This document shows positions 55,015 to 64,000 of a stretch of 64,000 nt of DNA, in pieces. Under the pieces are notes generated by a model. It did no database searches, had not been told where the DNA came from, and saw only the letters and a list, made by a program, of their open reading frames with translations. This stretch comes from Rhizoctonia solani (Eukaryota > Basidiomycota > Agaricomycetes > Cantharellales > Ceratobasidiaceae). Position numbers and translations under genes: made by a program. The DNA is taken from positions 1,736,001 to 1,800,000 of the forward strand of contig NC_057377.1 of the NCBI RefSeq assembly GCF_016906535.1, given 5' to 3'. How positions within the stretch are numbered: position 1 is the first letter of the stretch; each line of letters begins with the position of its first letter.

Positions 55015-55575
55015 TGTCGTACTCCACTGTAAGGTGGGGTACTTGCTAGTGGGCGGGCGCTTACGGCCGTACTACTAATGACAGAGCTTTCTAACTAACT
55101 ATGTAAGGCTATGCTACTACCGCTATAAGGCGGTCTACTGTTTCTACACTACTGCAGAGGGGCCTTAGGCCTGGAGGTGTGGTGAGCGCAAATAAGGGGG
55201 TTACTACTGATACTTCTGTGGGCCGGCTACTTAGCTGGCTGGGTGGATCCTCCTCAATGAGATGAGACAAGGTAAAATCAACTTGGTGTTTCCAAGCGAT
55301 TTTCCTGCTGTATATATAGACATAAGTGCGCTATCTACATGGTCTGTGCGCGTGAGAAAGGAAGTACATGTTGGAAAAAGGAAGCATGTTGCAGGCTGCG
55401 TAGAAGCGTGGATCTTTCCTAAGCGCCCTTGGCACGGCATCTCGGCGCGGCATCTCGGCATAATAAGCGCCGAGATCACGTGATCGAAAAACAAAAGGTA
55501 TTGAGTCCGTAAAAAATACTAAAAATAACAGAAAAATCGTGCGATTCTAATGGTATATTCAAGAAGGTTGTAACA
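55015..55575 (-). mobile_element. A5: solo LTR of family A in the O extension
   Basis: 561 bp, TGTCGTACTCC...GTTGTAACA on the plus strand; duplication CCCCA (55010-55014, 55576-55580). Minus orientation by its TATA element. Confidence 0.93.
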
Positions 55576-55580
55576 CCCCA

Positions 55581-56043
55581 GGAGCTGATCAGGAGGGCGT
55601 ATCCCATGCCCCAGATGCCAGAGTCAATGGAGAGGGCAATCAACGACCTCATACTGGGGATCAAGGAGCACTGGGCAACGGTCAGGGGGAACAAGGCAAC
55701 TTTGAGACACTACGTACTGTTGAGGCTCCCAAATCCAGCATCGGAGAGGACAAGGACAAGCCCTCACCTGGTAGCGACGCAGGAGCCAAGCCAGCCATTG
55801 TTGGCAACCAAGACAACCCAGATGTCCGCAATGCCACTGACCACATTGCCAAGTGGACCAACCTTGGGCCAGACATCGAGATGCGGGACGCCGACAAGGG
55901 ACTCAAGACCATTGAGCCTGAACAACCTTGCATCTCCCCAAGGAAGCTCGAACTCAAGCAATCTTCTACGCGTCAAGGATCTGATCAAAACAACGGAAAG
56001 GGAGGAGAGCGAACCAACGGAGGAAAGGGAAGGAAGTGAATAA
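55581..56043 (+). pseudogene. pol of element O, segment 7: end of the C-terminal extension
   Basis: Joined in phase to 55014 (Q-E-L-I-R-R), open to TAA at 56041-56043. Ser/Thr/Pro-rich, ending in an acidic tail (EREESEPTEE). Unknown function; probably disordered. Confidence 0.65.
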
Positions 56044-56071
56044 GGTGGCTATATGCCACCTGGAGGGCGAG
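56044..56071 (+). promoter_or_regulatory. Hairpin and polypurine tract before the 3' LTR of O
   Basis: GGTGGC-TATAT-GCCACC (56044-56060) is a perfect stem-loop. The purine-rich GGAGGGCGAG directly abuts the 3' LTR, as a polypurine tract should. Confidence 0.65.
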
Positions 56072-56405
56072 TGTAAGGAATACCAGATATTCGTATATTT
56101 ACTCTACTATACGCGAATCCCTTACATAATCGAGTCGGCTATGCTCACCCGACTTACCACCTCGGCCCACCTTCGCCTTCTTTATTGTTTGTATCTGATT
56201 TCTAACTATATACTCTCGTTTGGTTTATTCCGCTTACTCATGTACGAACCCCGTTGACCTTATAAGGTCCCGGGGGGGATCTTCTGATAACTGTCATTAC
56301 TTTCAACCACAACAATCGAGTGTTTTACGGATTGTCATTACCTCGGCGACACGGTCGCCATCGACGTTCGTATTTACAGTAGTGGACGATAAGTGAAACC
56401 TTACA
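56072..56405 (+). repeat. 3' LTR of element O
   Basis: 334 bp, by eye identical to 140-473, followed by the CTCGC duplication at 56406-56410. Confidence 0.95.
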
Positions 56406-56410
56406 CTCGC

Positions 56411-56517
56411 GTTTCTGCTTGACATGGCTCAGTATTGTTTGTCTGCCGTCTACAGCGACCCAGTATGGAGATGTGCAGTACGACTGGGCCGGTGGAGCAT
56501 GGTATGAGCTGTATTAA
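56411..56517 (+). pseudogene. Right part of the host frame split by O
   Basis: Continues in phase from 139 and ends with TAA 56515-56517 (C-terminus GGAWYELY). See the entry at 1-139. Unknown product. Confidence 0.4.
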
Positions 56518-57262
56518 GGAACCGATGGCATGTATGTAATGGACCCAGAAAGTCCGATGGACCTTGAGGCATCAGGTTTATTCCTGAGATGGCGTGCGGC
56601 CAATCGTTTGTTCTGGTAGACAATCTGACAATCGGGGTTTCCCGATCACGTGTGGCCCCGGTGAACCCGCGGAATATGAGAGCAAACCCATAACTTGTAT
56701 TTATTTCTATTCTTACTCTTATATATGATTATTTCGACTTGGGCGTTACCTTTCATATGAGACGGAAAATGCACGCAAGAGCGGCAATGGCAGACGGGAG
56801 CGAGGTTGGTAGGGGTCACTCAGTGGCAAATGGACGGAGGACCAATAGCTTGAGTTTGAGGCTGTCGACCACGTGGTCGGCCAGTCTTTCTGCCTCACTC
56901 TACCGCTTGACCTATCCCATAGCCAATCGTAGTATGTCTGCACTATGTTCTCGTTCTGCATCACCAAGGCTGCCAGAAACGACTTGACGCGAATGCGCTG
57001 TCGACGGTTACGAGGCATCTGGACGGCGGGTGCTTAGCTGAATGGCAGTGAGTCTGGCTAGCGTGGGGTTTGTGCACAGTGTTGAGGGATGCTGAGCACA
57101 CGAGACCAGGGCGACAGAACGCAGCTTATGTGGTTCTGAACACGCTGATCACGCCGGAAGCATGGCAGCTGGCAATGTGTGGACCACGTTCCCTCTTACT
57201 ATAAACGATCCGAGGACGAGCGCTCACTCCCAGTCTATCCAACGACGACGAATAATCGAAAA
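56518..57262 (+). other. Intergenic region and probable promoter of the first NLR gene
   Basis: No gene is supported. It holds CACGTG sites (near 56647 and at 56867-56878) and an A+T-rich stretch with TTATATATG near 56718. Stretches after about 57030 resemble the region upstream of the second NLR gene (GAATGGCA-TGAGTCTG motif at about 57040 and 63145), so the two share a duplicated 5' region. Confidence 0.6.
56867..56878. promoter_or_regulatory. GACCACGTGGTC palindrome upstream of the first NLR gene
   Basis: A perfect 12-bp palindrome around CACGTG, 385 bp before the ATG at 57263. The second NLR gene has the same palindrome 390 bp before its ATG. CACGTG is the core bound by bHLH-type factors; function here is inference. 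Confidence 0.5.
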
Positions 57263-60200
57263 ATGTCGACTCCGAACAACAGGTCGAATAGAAAGAAAGG
57301 GAAAGTGCGACGCTGGCTGGAAGGTCTATGCTGCGTCTCATCGCCCGAGGATCCAGTCGCGCCATCCACCCAGCGGCGCTCGTCTTCTCCCAATACATCA
57401 GGCGTCAAGAATGGGGCATGGGCTGGGCTTCGGCTGACTCTCAGGACACTGAGAGACACTCCTGCGATGTTCGGTCCACTCGTCTCCGCAGCCAACGTAC
57501 TTCTCGACTGCTTCGATACTATCGAGGTGTGTCAGGCAGGGAATGTACTATAGCTCTCGTTGCTGACGCGTACTCTATGATAGGCGGTCGCGCGGAACCA
57601 GCAAGACTACGAGCAACTGGCCACCGAGCTTGACGCGCTCAGCAAATCGCTTGTCACGACATGCAACGAGGTCGCAACAGGCTCAGCTGCCGACTGCGTG
57701 ACTGGGATCGCCAAGTATGTTGACCGGCTAGCTGTGAGCTTCGTATAGTAACTGACAGGGTGCACAGTACTATCAAACGAGAGGCGAATGAGATCGACAG
57801 CAAACTCGAGCGCGGGACTGGGAGACGAGCGCTGATGGCGAACGCGGACGAACAGGATCTGATGAGGCGGTACGGGCGGATACAGTCGCTGTTTCGGCAG
57901 CTGCAGGTGGGTGCATACGTTGTCGTTGACGATGGTGCTTGGCGCTTATGTATGGGCAGACGAACATCGGGATGAGCACCTGGGCAAACACGAACGAACT
58001 AGTGGTGGTGTGTATGACCTGATGTGGCTACACGGTGTACACTGACCGATCGAGTGAACAGAAAGCAAGGCTTGGGGAACTGAACGCAGAAAAGAAGGCA
58101 ACATACGACTCACAGCTCTCGGGACCGACCAACCGACGGACATGCACCGAAGGCACGCGGGTCAAAGTACTCGACGAACTCAAAGCCTGGGTGCTCGAGG
58201 CAGCCGGACAGTCAGTATACTGGATGAGCGGCATGGCGGGGACTGGCAAGACCACGATCGCATGCACGTTTGCCAAGTGGCTCGAAGCCGAGAAGCTGCT
58301 GGCGGCGAGCTTCTTCTGCACGCGAACCTCTGCCGACTGTCAGGACGTAACCCGGATTATACCGACGGTCGCATACCAGCTTGCACAATACTCTATCCCG
58401 TTCCGGTCGGCGCTGTGCGATATTCTCGGCAACAACTCGGATATAGGGTCGAAGGACATCGCGGCGCAGTTCGAAAAGCTGATACTAGAACCGCTAAACA
58501 GAACGAAGGACGACATACCGGACGGGATGGTGGTGGTGATCGATGCGCTGGATGAGTGCAAAGACCAAGGCGGAGTGGGAAAGCTACTGGATATGCTGTT
58601 CAAGCACGCTGCTCAGCTGCCAGTCCGGTTCTTCGTGACCAGTCGACCCGAGTCGGGGATCTACGCAACGATGGCGGCGCACGCAGCGTCTCACGAGGCT
58701 ATACACCTGCACAAGATCGAGGAGTCGCTGGTCAGCGCGGACATCAAGCTGTACCTGGAAGAGGTGCTTGCGCCAATCTCACCTCGGGCATCGGACATCG
58801 AGGAGCTTGTTCGACGCTCCGGGGTGCTGTTCATCTATGCGGCCACTCTTTTCCGCTACATCTTGCCCACGGGCCGGAAGGCTAACTCGCAGAAACGGCT
58901 CTGAGACATAATGGCCATGGCTCCGGAGGCTGTGATGGGACACGCGCAGATTGATTTGCTGTACACGGTGGTGCTGAAGTCGGCGCTGGAAGACGAGGAA
59001 ACGAACGAGGAAGAGAAGAACGACGTCCGGGCGGTACTTAACACCGTGTTGCTTGCGCAAGAGCCGATTGGGATCCAAACCATCGCGGCCCTCGGCGGAG
59101 TGGGCGATACGTCTCGAGTGGAGTATGCGCTGCGATCGCTGAGCTCTGTGCTCTACGAGTCGGGCACGGGTCTGGTATCAACCCTACACGCCTCGTTTCC
59201 GGACTTTATGTTCGACGATAAGCGATCTGGGACCTACTTTTGCGACACATCCAAGCACAGTCTACCGGTGGCGCGGCGATGCTTCGAGGTGATGAAGAAA
59301 CAGCTACGAATGAACATATGCAATCTGCCGTCATCGTTTATACGCGACAAGGATGTCAAGAACCTGCACGAGCTGATGGAATCGAACATCTCACCCCTGC
59401 TCGCATATGTATGCCGCTATTGGGCGAACCACCTTCGGCCAGTGCTGGAGGTAGATGAAATGCAGGCGGCGCTGGGCGAGTTTGTATCGACGCGACTGCT
59501 GTTCTGGATGGAGGTGCTGAGCGTGCGGGGAGATCTATCTACAGGAGCGGGTACGGTGCAGTTGATGAATGCCAAGCAGTGGCTGACGGTGAGTGAAGCG
59601 GCATGCACGTTATCTGTTTGCTGAGGTTCGAGCTGGTAGTCATTTGGGCCCCAAGAGTCTCGGTCAAAGCTGGCGGTGACGATGGAAGATGCTATCAACT
59701 TCGTGGCAGGGCACACATCCAGCCCAGCGTCTGAATCAACCCCACATATCTACATCTCGTCACTTCCATTCTGTGCGCGATCAAGCTATGTATACAAGCA
59801 CTACCGGTCGCGGATGCAAGGGCTGGTGGAGCTGAAGGGCAGTCTGATGGACCGCAGAGAGACAGCCGCACTAGCCACCTGGAACATTCGCTCGCCAGTA
59901 TGGTCGGTGGCGTACTCAGGGGATGGCAGTCAAGTTGCAGTCGGATGCGGAGACGGAACAGTGAGCATACGGAACGCATACGATGGCACGCTGCTTGTTG
60001 GGCCCTGGAATGCTCACACTGACTATGTTCTTTCGGTCGCGTTCTCGCCTGATGGCAGACTTGTTGCCTCGGGGTCAGCTGATCGTACCATCGGAGTGTG
60101 GGCCGTGCGCACTGGCACTGCTGTTGCCGGCCCATTCCACGGTCATTTCGACCCGGTCTACTCGGTTTCGTTCTCACTCGACAGCAAGCGCATAGTCTCT

Positions 60201-61553
60201 GGCTCCTTGGACAACACCGTTTGTATACGGGACACAGCCGATGGTACACTGCTTGTGGGTCCGTTGCACGGTCATACCAGCTCGGTCAACTCCGTGACGT
60301 TCTCGCCCGACGGCACACTCATTGCCTCTGCCTCCAGCGACAACACTATCCGACTGTGGCGCTCTGATGACGGCACTCCTGCTGCCTCCCCACTTCAAGG
60401 TCACACCCACTCTGTCAGGTCTGTTACGTTCACGCCCGATGGCACTCGACTTGTCAGCGGGTCAAACGACGAGACCGTTCGTGCGTGGAGGGTGTCGGAT
60501 GGATCGGCTGTCGCCACTCCATTTCAGGGTCATTCAGGTGGCGTCTACTCGGTGGCAGTGTCGGCGGATGGCATGCTTGTTGCATCTGGATCTGAAGATC
60601 GTACTGTGCGAGTGTGTAGGATCAGCGATGGGTCACTTGCTGCCGGTCCATTTCTTGGCCATACTGATTGGGTTCGGTCAGTTGGGTACTCACCGGATGG
60701 GACGCGAGTCATCTCTGGCTCTGATGATCGGACCGTTCGTGTTTGGAATGTGCGCGAAGGCATGATGTCCCCTGCCTCTTCAGAAGTTTCTCTATCAGAT
60801 ATCACATCCCTCTCTTTCTCGCCTGATGGCGCTCATGTGCTGACAGTGTCGGGTGAGGACGAGATGCGCATGTGGGATGTCTCGAGTGGCATATCCCAGC
60901 CAGCGCCACCCGACATCCAGGTTCCTCATCCTCCATCTCATGCAGCACCTCTCGATAGGTCCTACACTCCTGAAAACAATACGGATGGATGGCTAGTACA
61001 GGTTGTGCGCACGGACGACAAGTCTGTGGTTGTTGGGCCGTTTGATCGCCCCCCTCGAGTATGGCAGTTCTCTCACGACAGTACCTGCGTCATTGTGGGC
61101 TTTTCGGATGGCAGGATTGAGGGGATATGTCTGCAGACTGGGCAGACTGCGTTCCAGTTGCGCTCTGCTAACGACGACTGGGTTGACCTGATTGCAGAGT
61201 GGCCCGATCGTTCCCTTCTTGCCTCCATTGACGACACTGCGTACTACAGTTCCAGCTTACGAATCTGGAGCATGGTTAGCCCTTCACTCTGTTTTCGGTC
61301 CTCAGACGATCCCCCTCTCGACCCAGGGCCAGGTCAGACCCTCTCTGGACTTCACGCCCGATGCTATATCAACAGGGCTGGGTGGATGGTCAACAATAAC
61401 AATGACCTATTGCTCTGGCTTCCGTTGGAGATAGCTGATGCGGGACTGTCTCCGTTCGCGTCGGTTATTGTCACAACGTCAGGAACACTACAAGTATCGA
61501 AGCAGACGCTACTGGTCGGGCCGGAGTGGGACAAATGCTACGTACGGGGCTGA
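57263..61553 (+). CDS. NACHT-WD40 NLR-like (STAND) gene, six exons, with one in-frame TGA
   Basis: Exons 57263-57526, 57584-57714, 57759-57906, 57960-58007, 58062-59588 and 59640-61553, joined by GT-AG introns of 44-57 bp in consistent phase: 4032 nt, 1344 codons. Residues 1 to about 200 are a helical N-terminal region, perhaps the effector part. The NACHT NTPase has Walker A GMAGTGKTT (about 254-262), Walker B VVVIDALDEC (about 354-363) and FFVTSRPE. From about residue 794 there are eight clear WD40 repeats of about 43 residues (SVAFSPDG, SGS-D-T motifs) plus degenerate ones, which suggests a ligand-sensing propeller. Such fungal proteins act in non-self recognition and cell death. TGA at 58902-58904 (codon 478; RL-stop-DIM) has no intron to remove it, so the gene is either a pseudogene or makes a truncated NACHT protein. 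Confidence 0.85.
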
Positions 61554-62970
61554 GTGTTGCTTGTTGCTTGTTGCTTTTTTCTTCTTAGCACATTGGTATG
61601 AATCACAGCAGTAACGTGCACCGTGATACATTGTGTATTTGGGACCCGTGTGATATATGCTGTACCGCACCGGGCGTGTATATTCGGGTCTTTCTCATGC
61701 ATGTAGTCAAATTATTCACACATTCATTCATTATTTTTCGTTCTGCTTCCATGTACTTGTGACGCTTAGTGTATGAGAAAAAGCCTTCGTGAAAATGATG
61801 ATGGCTACTCATTTGTTAGTTCTGCTTGCTTTTCGCTAGTGGTTTATTAGTGGAGATTTAAGTCTACGACTCCTTATCGGAGAAGTAACAATTATTTCAA
61901 GCCGCGCCTGGGCCTAGTAGATCGAGCTGTCGCGTCTCCCTGATAAGGATTTAGTCTCCCAACTCCTTGTATGTGGATATGACGTTATCTTTGTCTCATC
62001 TAACTGCTGACGCTCAGATCGGCCAGCGAGTGATGATTGTGCTAGGAGAGAGCACAACCTTATCATAAGAAGGGCAAAGTTCATACGACTCCGCCGTGAC
62101 TTTGGACTCCTGCTTTTCGGCGTAGCCCTGTTTTATTCTTGCTTCACTTGTGAATTCGACATGGTTTTGTTGGGGTCGCATTGTGAGGAGTTTATCAAAT
62201 TCCCTGCTCTTGGGATCGAAGAAGGGTGGATCATCCAGGGGCCAAGATCGTCGATCACAACAAGAGCCCTGCAAGTGGCTGTGAGTATGAAATACTGGGA
62301 GGCACTGACCTTACCGGGAGGGGCCGGTGGTCGAGACCGGTTGGAAATTCAGATCGCTGTTTTGTCCCAGCATCGGGGGACCCGCACCCGTTGGTACGCT
62401 GAGACTGGCCACCCAAGTCATTGGCGACTGCTTACACTCCAGCTTTGAGCTTCTCATAGCTACTCTATACTATTGCCTGCTGTCTGTCAGATATATATGA
62501 CGTAGCTTGAGTAGCGACTCGGTTGGGTGAGTAGGTCGCGTTTCTATTGGATGTAGCCTCCAGGAATCACCAGCCTAAATTCAGACATCGATTCGGAAGA
62601 CAGGTACTTCAAACCCGAACGAACTGGTATCATTTGTACAAAAAGATTGATAAGATACATGCAACCACTGAGAAAGACTGATAGGCTTTAGAACTTGCGG
62701 GCTCAGAGTTGAGATGACATGCAACCGCTGACCCATGCTGGTAGGGAAACCGGAGGATGAGTTCCTCCTATCTTCCTGCGGTGAACATGCGGAACAAGAT
62801 GCCGGTTGATGTATTTTTTCATTTGTTAACTTTGTTAATACTCTGTCTCAGAGCTATCTGGAAGTCATAAAAAGAAACCACAGGAGAACGACTGTCGTGG
62901 ATACGAGTAAGAGCAGTCCAGTCGCTTGGTGGGCGATGTGCAAAACATAAAGGGTTCACTTTCGGCCGGC
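61554..62970 (+). other. Intergenic region between the two NLR genes
   Basis: No gene, RNA or mobile element is supported. A TTGCTTG triplicate lies at 61557-61575 just after the stop. Short ORFs here lack recognisable domains or gene context. Confidence 0.5.
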
Positions 62971-62982
62971 GACCACGTGGTC
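62971..62982. promoter_or_regulatory. GACCACGTGGTC palindrome upstream of the second NLR gene
   Basis: Same 12-bp palindrome as at 56867, 390 bp before the ATG at 63372. Confidence 0.5.
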
Positions 62983-63371
62983 AGACGCTACTTCTGCCCA
63001 ACTTTACCACCTGGAACATCACCATCATCTATTCTCGCTTTTCTGCGCGATGAGCTTTATTGGCAATGACCAGAAGTGCCACAGCGACTGTAATCAAACC
63101 GACCTCGTTTGTGTGTGAGATAAACGAATGACGGGTGTCTGGGCGAATGGCACTGAGTCTGACTGGTATCTCTACTCATGGCGCGAGACGACTAATCATG
63201 TCTACTCAGGACTATCAACCATAGCCTCCGTGCTTCTGGCTACACGCGTTGGGTTGCGATCATGTGGTGCTTTGCAACGTGCACTCCACGTTCCCACCTG
63301 CCATAAACAGCTCGAGCACAAGCGCCCACGGCCGTCCTATTCAACGACCGCGACTACTCAGAGACATCAAC
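62983..63371 (+). other. 5' region of the second NLR gene
   Basis: Contains stretches similar to 57030-57250 upstream of the first NLR gene (for example the CCACGTTCCC motif near 63285 and at 57183). Probable promoter and 5' UTR. Confidence 0.5.
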
Positions 63372-64000
63372 AATGGAAAGCAAGGCAAAGTCTAAGCGAG
63401 AGAGTACTCGGCGGTGGATTGGTAGTCAGTCAGGTGGGTGTTTGCGCCAGTCTATGTCGATCTGATCACTACGGCTAACATAGGCGCCACTGTCCATCAG
63501 GTGTTTTGGACCCGGCCAGCGATGACCATGGAGGCACCTCTGGCGAAGAGAACACAACACCCTCCACTAGTCGACTGTCGTTTCGTATCCCGACATTTGA
63601 CCGTCTATCCGGGGCCAAGGGCGGAGCATGGGCTGGACTGCGGGTGTCGCTCAAGACGCTGAGGGAAACTCCCGCCATGTTTGGTCCAGTCGTCTCGGCG
63701 GCAAGTATACTGCTCGACTGCCTGGATACTATTGAGGTGTGTCGGCTATACCTGTATTCCACTACCCCCACCGCTAACGCGTACTTATCATAGGCGATCG
63801 CGCGGAATCAACGCGACTACGAGTATTTGGCGACCGAGCTTGGTGCACTCAGCAAATCCCTAGCGACCACCTATAAGAGAGCTGCACCAGGCTCAGATAG
63901 CGACTGCGTGACTGGGATTGCCAAGTAGGTCGACGGACTAGTTATTCATGTTGCATGATGACTGACAGGATGAAAAGAGCAACCGAACGAGAGGCAAAAG
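63372..64000 (+). CDS. Second NLR-like gene, N-terminal exons, cut by the window end
   Basis: Exons 63372-63432, 63501-63736, 63794-63924 and 63969-64000+, with GT-AG introns of 68, 57 and 44 bp. Exon 3 is 131 nt, exactly like exon 2 of the first gene, with the same splice phases. The product resembles the first gene's N-terminus: a basic start (RRWIGSQ vs RRWLEGL), then GAWAGLR, LRETPAMFGP and LLDCLDTIE. The NACHT and WD40 parts would lie beyond 64000, so the class rests on paralogy. No disabling change is seen in what is present. Confidence 0.8.

Larger units (their letters stand above)
140..56405 (+). mobile_element. Element O: outer Ty3/gypsy LTR retrotransposon inflated by nested insertions
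   Basis: Two 334-bp direct repeats (140-473 and 56072-56405) with TGTAAGG...CCTTACA ends flank the block, bordered by the 5-bp duplication CTCGC (135-139 and 56406-56410). Between them lie gag (631-3303) and a pol frame split into seven pieces by six insertions (A1, B1, B2, B5, A4, A5). Subtracting those and their duplications leaves about 9.35 kb. Domain order is gag, CCHC knuckle, protease, RT, RNase H, integrase, chromodomain-like, then a long extension, which is the Ty3/gypsy order. The reading phase is preserved exactly across every junction (5550 nt = 1850 codons), confirming the nesting model. It is dead: eight in-frame TGA codons, a YLDN RT motif and a DLG protease site. Confidence 0.95.

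Noticed and set aside
631..56043. Genuine UGA recoding in O
   Set aside because: Possible in principle, but Arg is expected at some sites, CpG transitions are seen everywhere else in the nest, and catalytic residues are also lost.
56072..56405. Independent solo LTR of O rather than its 3' LTR
   Set aside because: It shares identical sequence with 140-473, and the CTCGC duplications lie only outside the pair; the preceding sequence is the O coding end and purine tract.
57162..57437. 91-aa ORF overlapping the first NLR exon
   Set aside because: It is a shadow frame; the exon in the other frame has a paralogous counterpart at 63372 and matching splice phases.
58904..59624. A second independent gene starting at 58911
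   Set aside because: It is in the same frame as the preceding NACHT exon and separated only by one TGA; the splice to the WD40 exon keeps phase for a single gene.
62014..62274. 86-aa minus-strand ORF in the intergenic region
   Set aside because: Overlaps the equally unsupported plus-strand ORF; nothing favours it.
62290..62380. Possible tRNA gene
   Set aside because: A T-loop-like string is present but no acceptor stem or anticodon arm could be formed.
62161..62448. 95-aa ORF in the intergenic region
   Set aside because: No recognisable domain, no supporting context, and length within chance expectation.

Overview
The window is fungal nuclear DNA, most likely from an Agaricomycete. Rhizoctonia-like is my best guess, based on 44-68 bp GT-AG introns, tandem NACHT-WD40 (NLR-like) genes and chromodomain Ty3 elements of the type common there. 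This is inference from family knowledge; no search was run.

Layout: a short host flank (1-139), then one 56.3 kb block (140-56405) that is a single Ty3/gypsy LTR retrotransposon, called O here. It has two 334-bp LTRs that look identical by eye and a perfect 5-bp target duplication (CTCGC). O has been inflated by 12 nested insertions up to four levels deep. I label them by LTR family: A (about 560-571 bp LTRs; A1-A5), B (about 572-593 bp LTRs; B1-B6) and C (one 1234-bp solo LTR; C1). Directly inside O lie solo A1, solo B1, full B2, solo B5, full A4 and solo A5. Inside B2 lie B3, A2 and B4. Inside A2 lies A3. Inside A4 lies B6, and inside B6 lies C1. Each insertion has TG...CA ends and a 5-bp target duplication (two duplications carry one mismatch). 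Removing them restores O to about 9.35 kb, B elements to about 6.41-6.46 kb and A elements to about 6.26-6.28 kb (A2 has a 1.2-kb deletion).

Families A and B encode gag (coiled coil, capsid, CCHC knuckle) and pol (protease, RT, RNase H, integrase, chromodomain). Gag and pol are linked by a -1 frameshift at a canonical GGGAAAA heptamer just before the gag stop. Both families lack a tRNA-type primer site. Instead, the sequence directly after the 5' LTR is complementary to a 12-13 nt segment about 27-35 nt downstream of the LTR TATA box, which is the signature of Tf1-type self-priming. O is a different Ty3 lineage. Its gag has a very long basic, disordered N-terminus, and its single pol frame runs for 1850 codons and continues about 480 codons past a chromodomain-like region.

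Almost all lesions in the nest are C-to-T type at CpG. Premature stops are nearly all TGA from CGA, and catalytic Asp codons became Asn. O itself has eight in-frame TGA codons, no other stop and no frameshift in about 8.2 kb, yet its LTRs are identical.

Right of the nest (56406-64000) is host DNA: the 3' end of a small open frame split by O, then a six-exon NACHT-WD40 gene (57263-61553) with one in-frame TGA, about 1.8 kb of intergenic DNA, and the first four exons of a tandem paralogue cut by the window edge.
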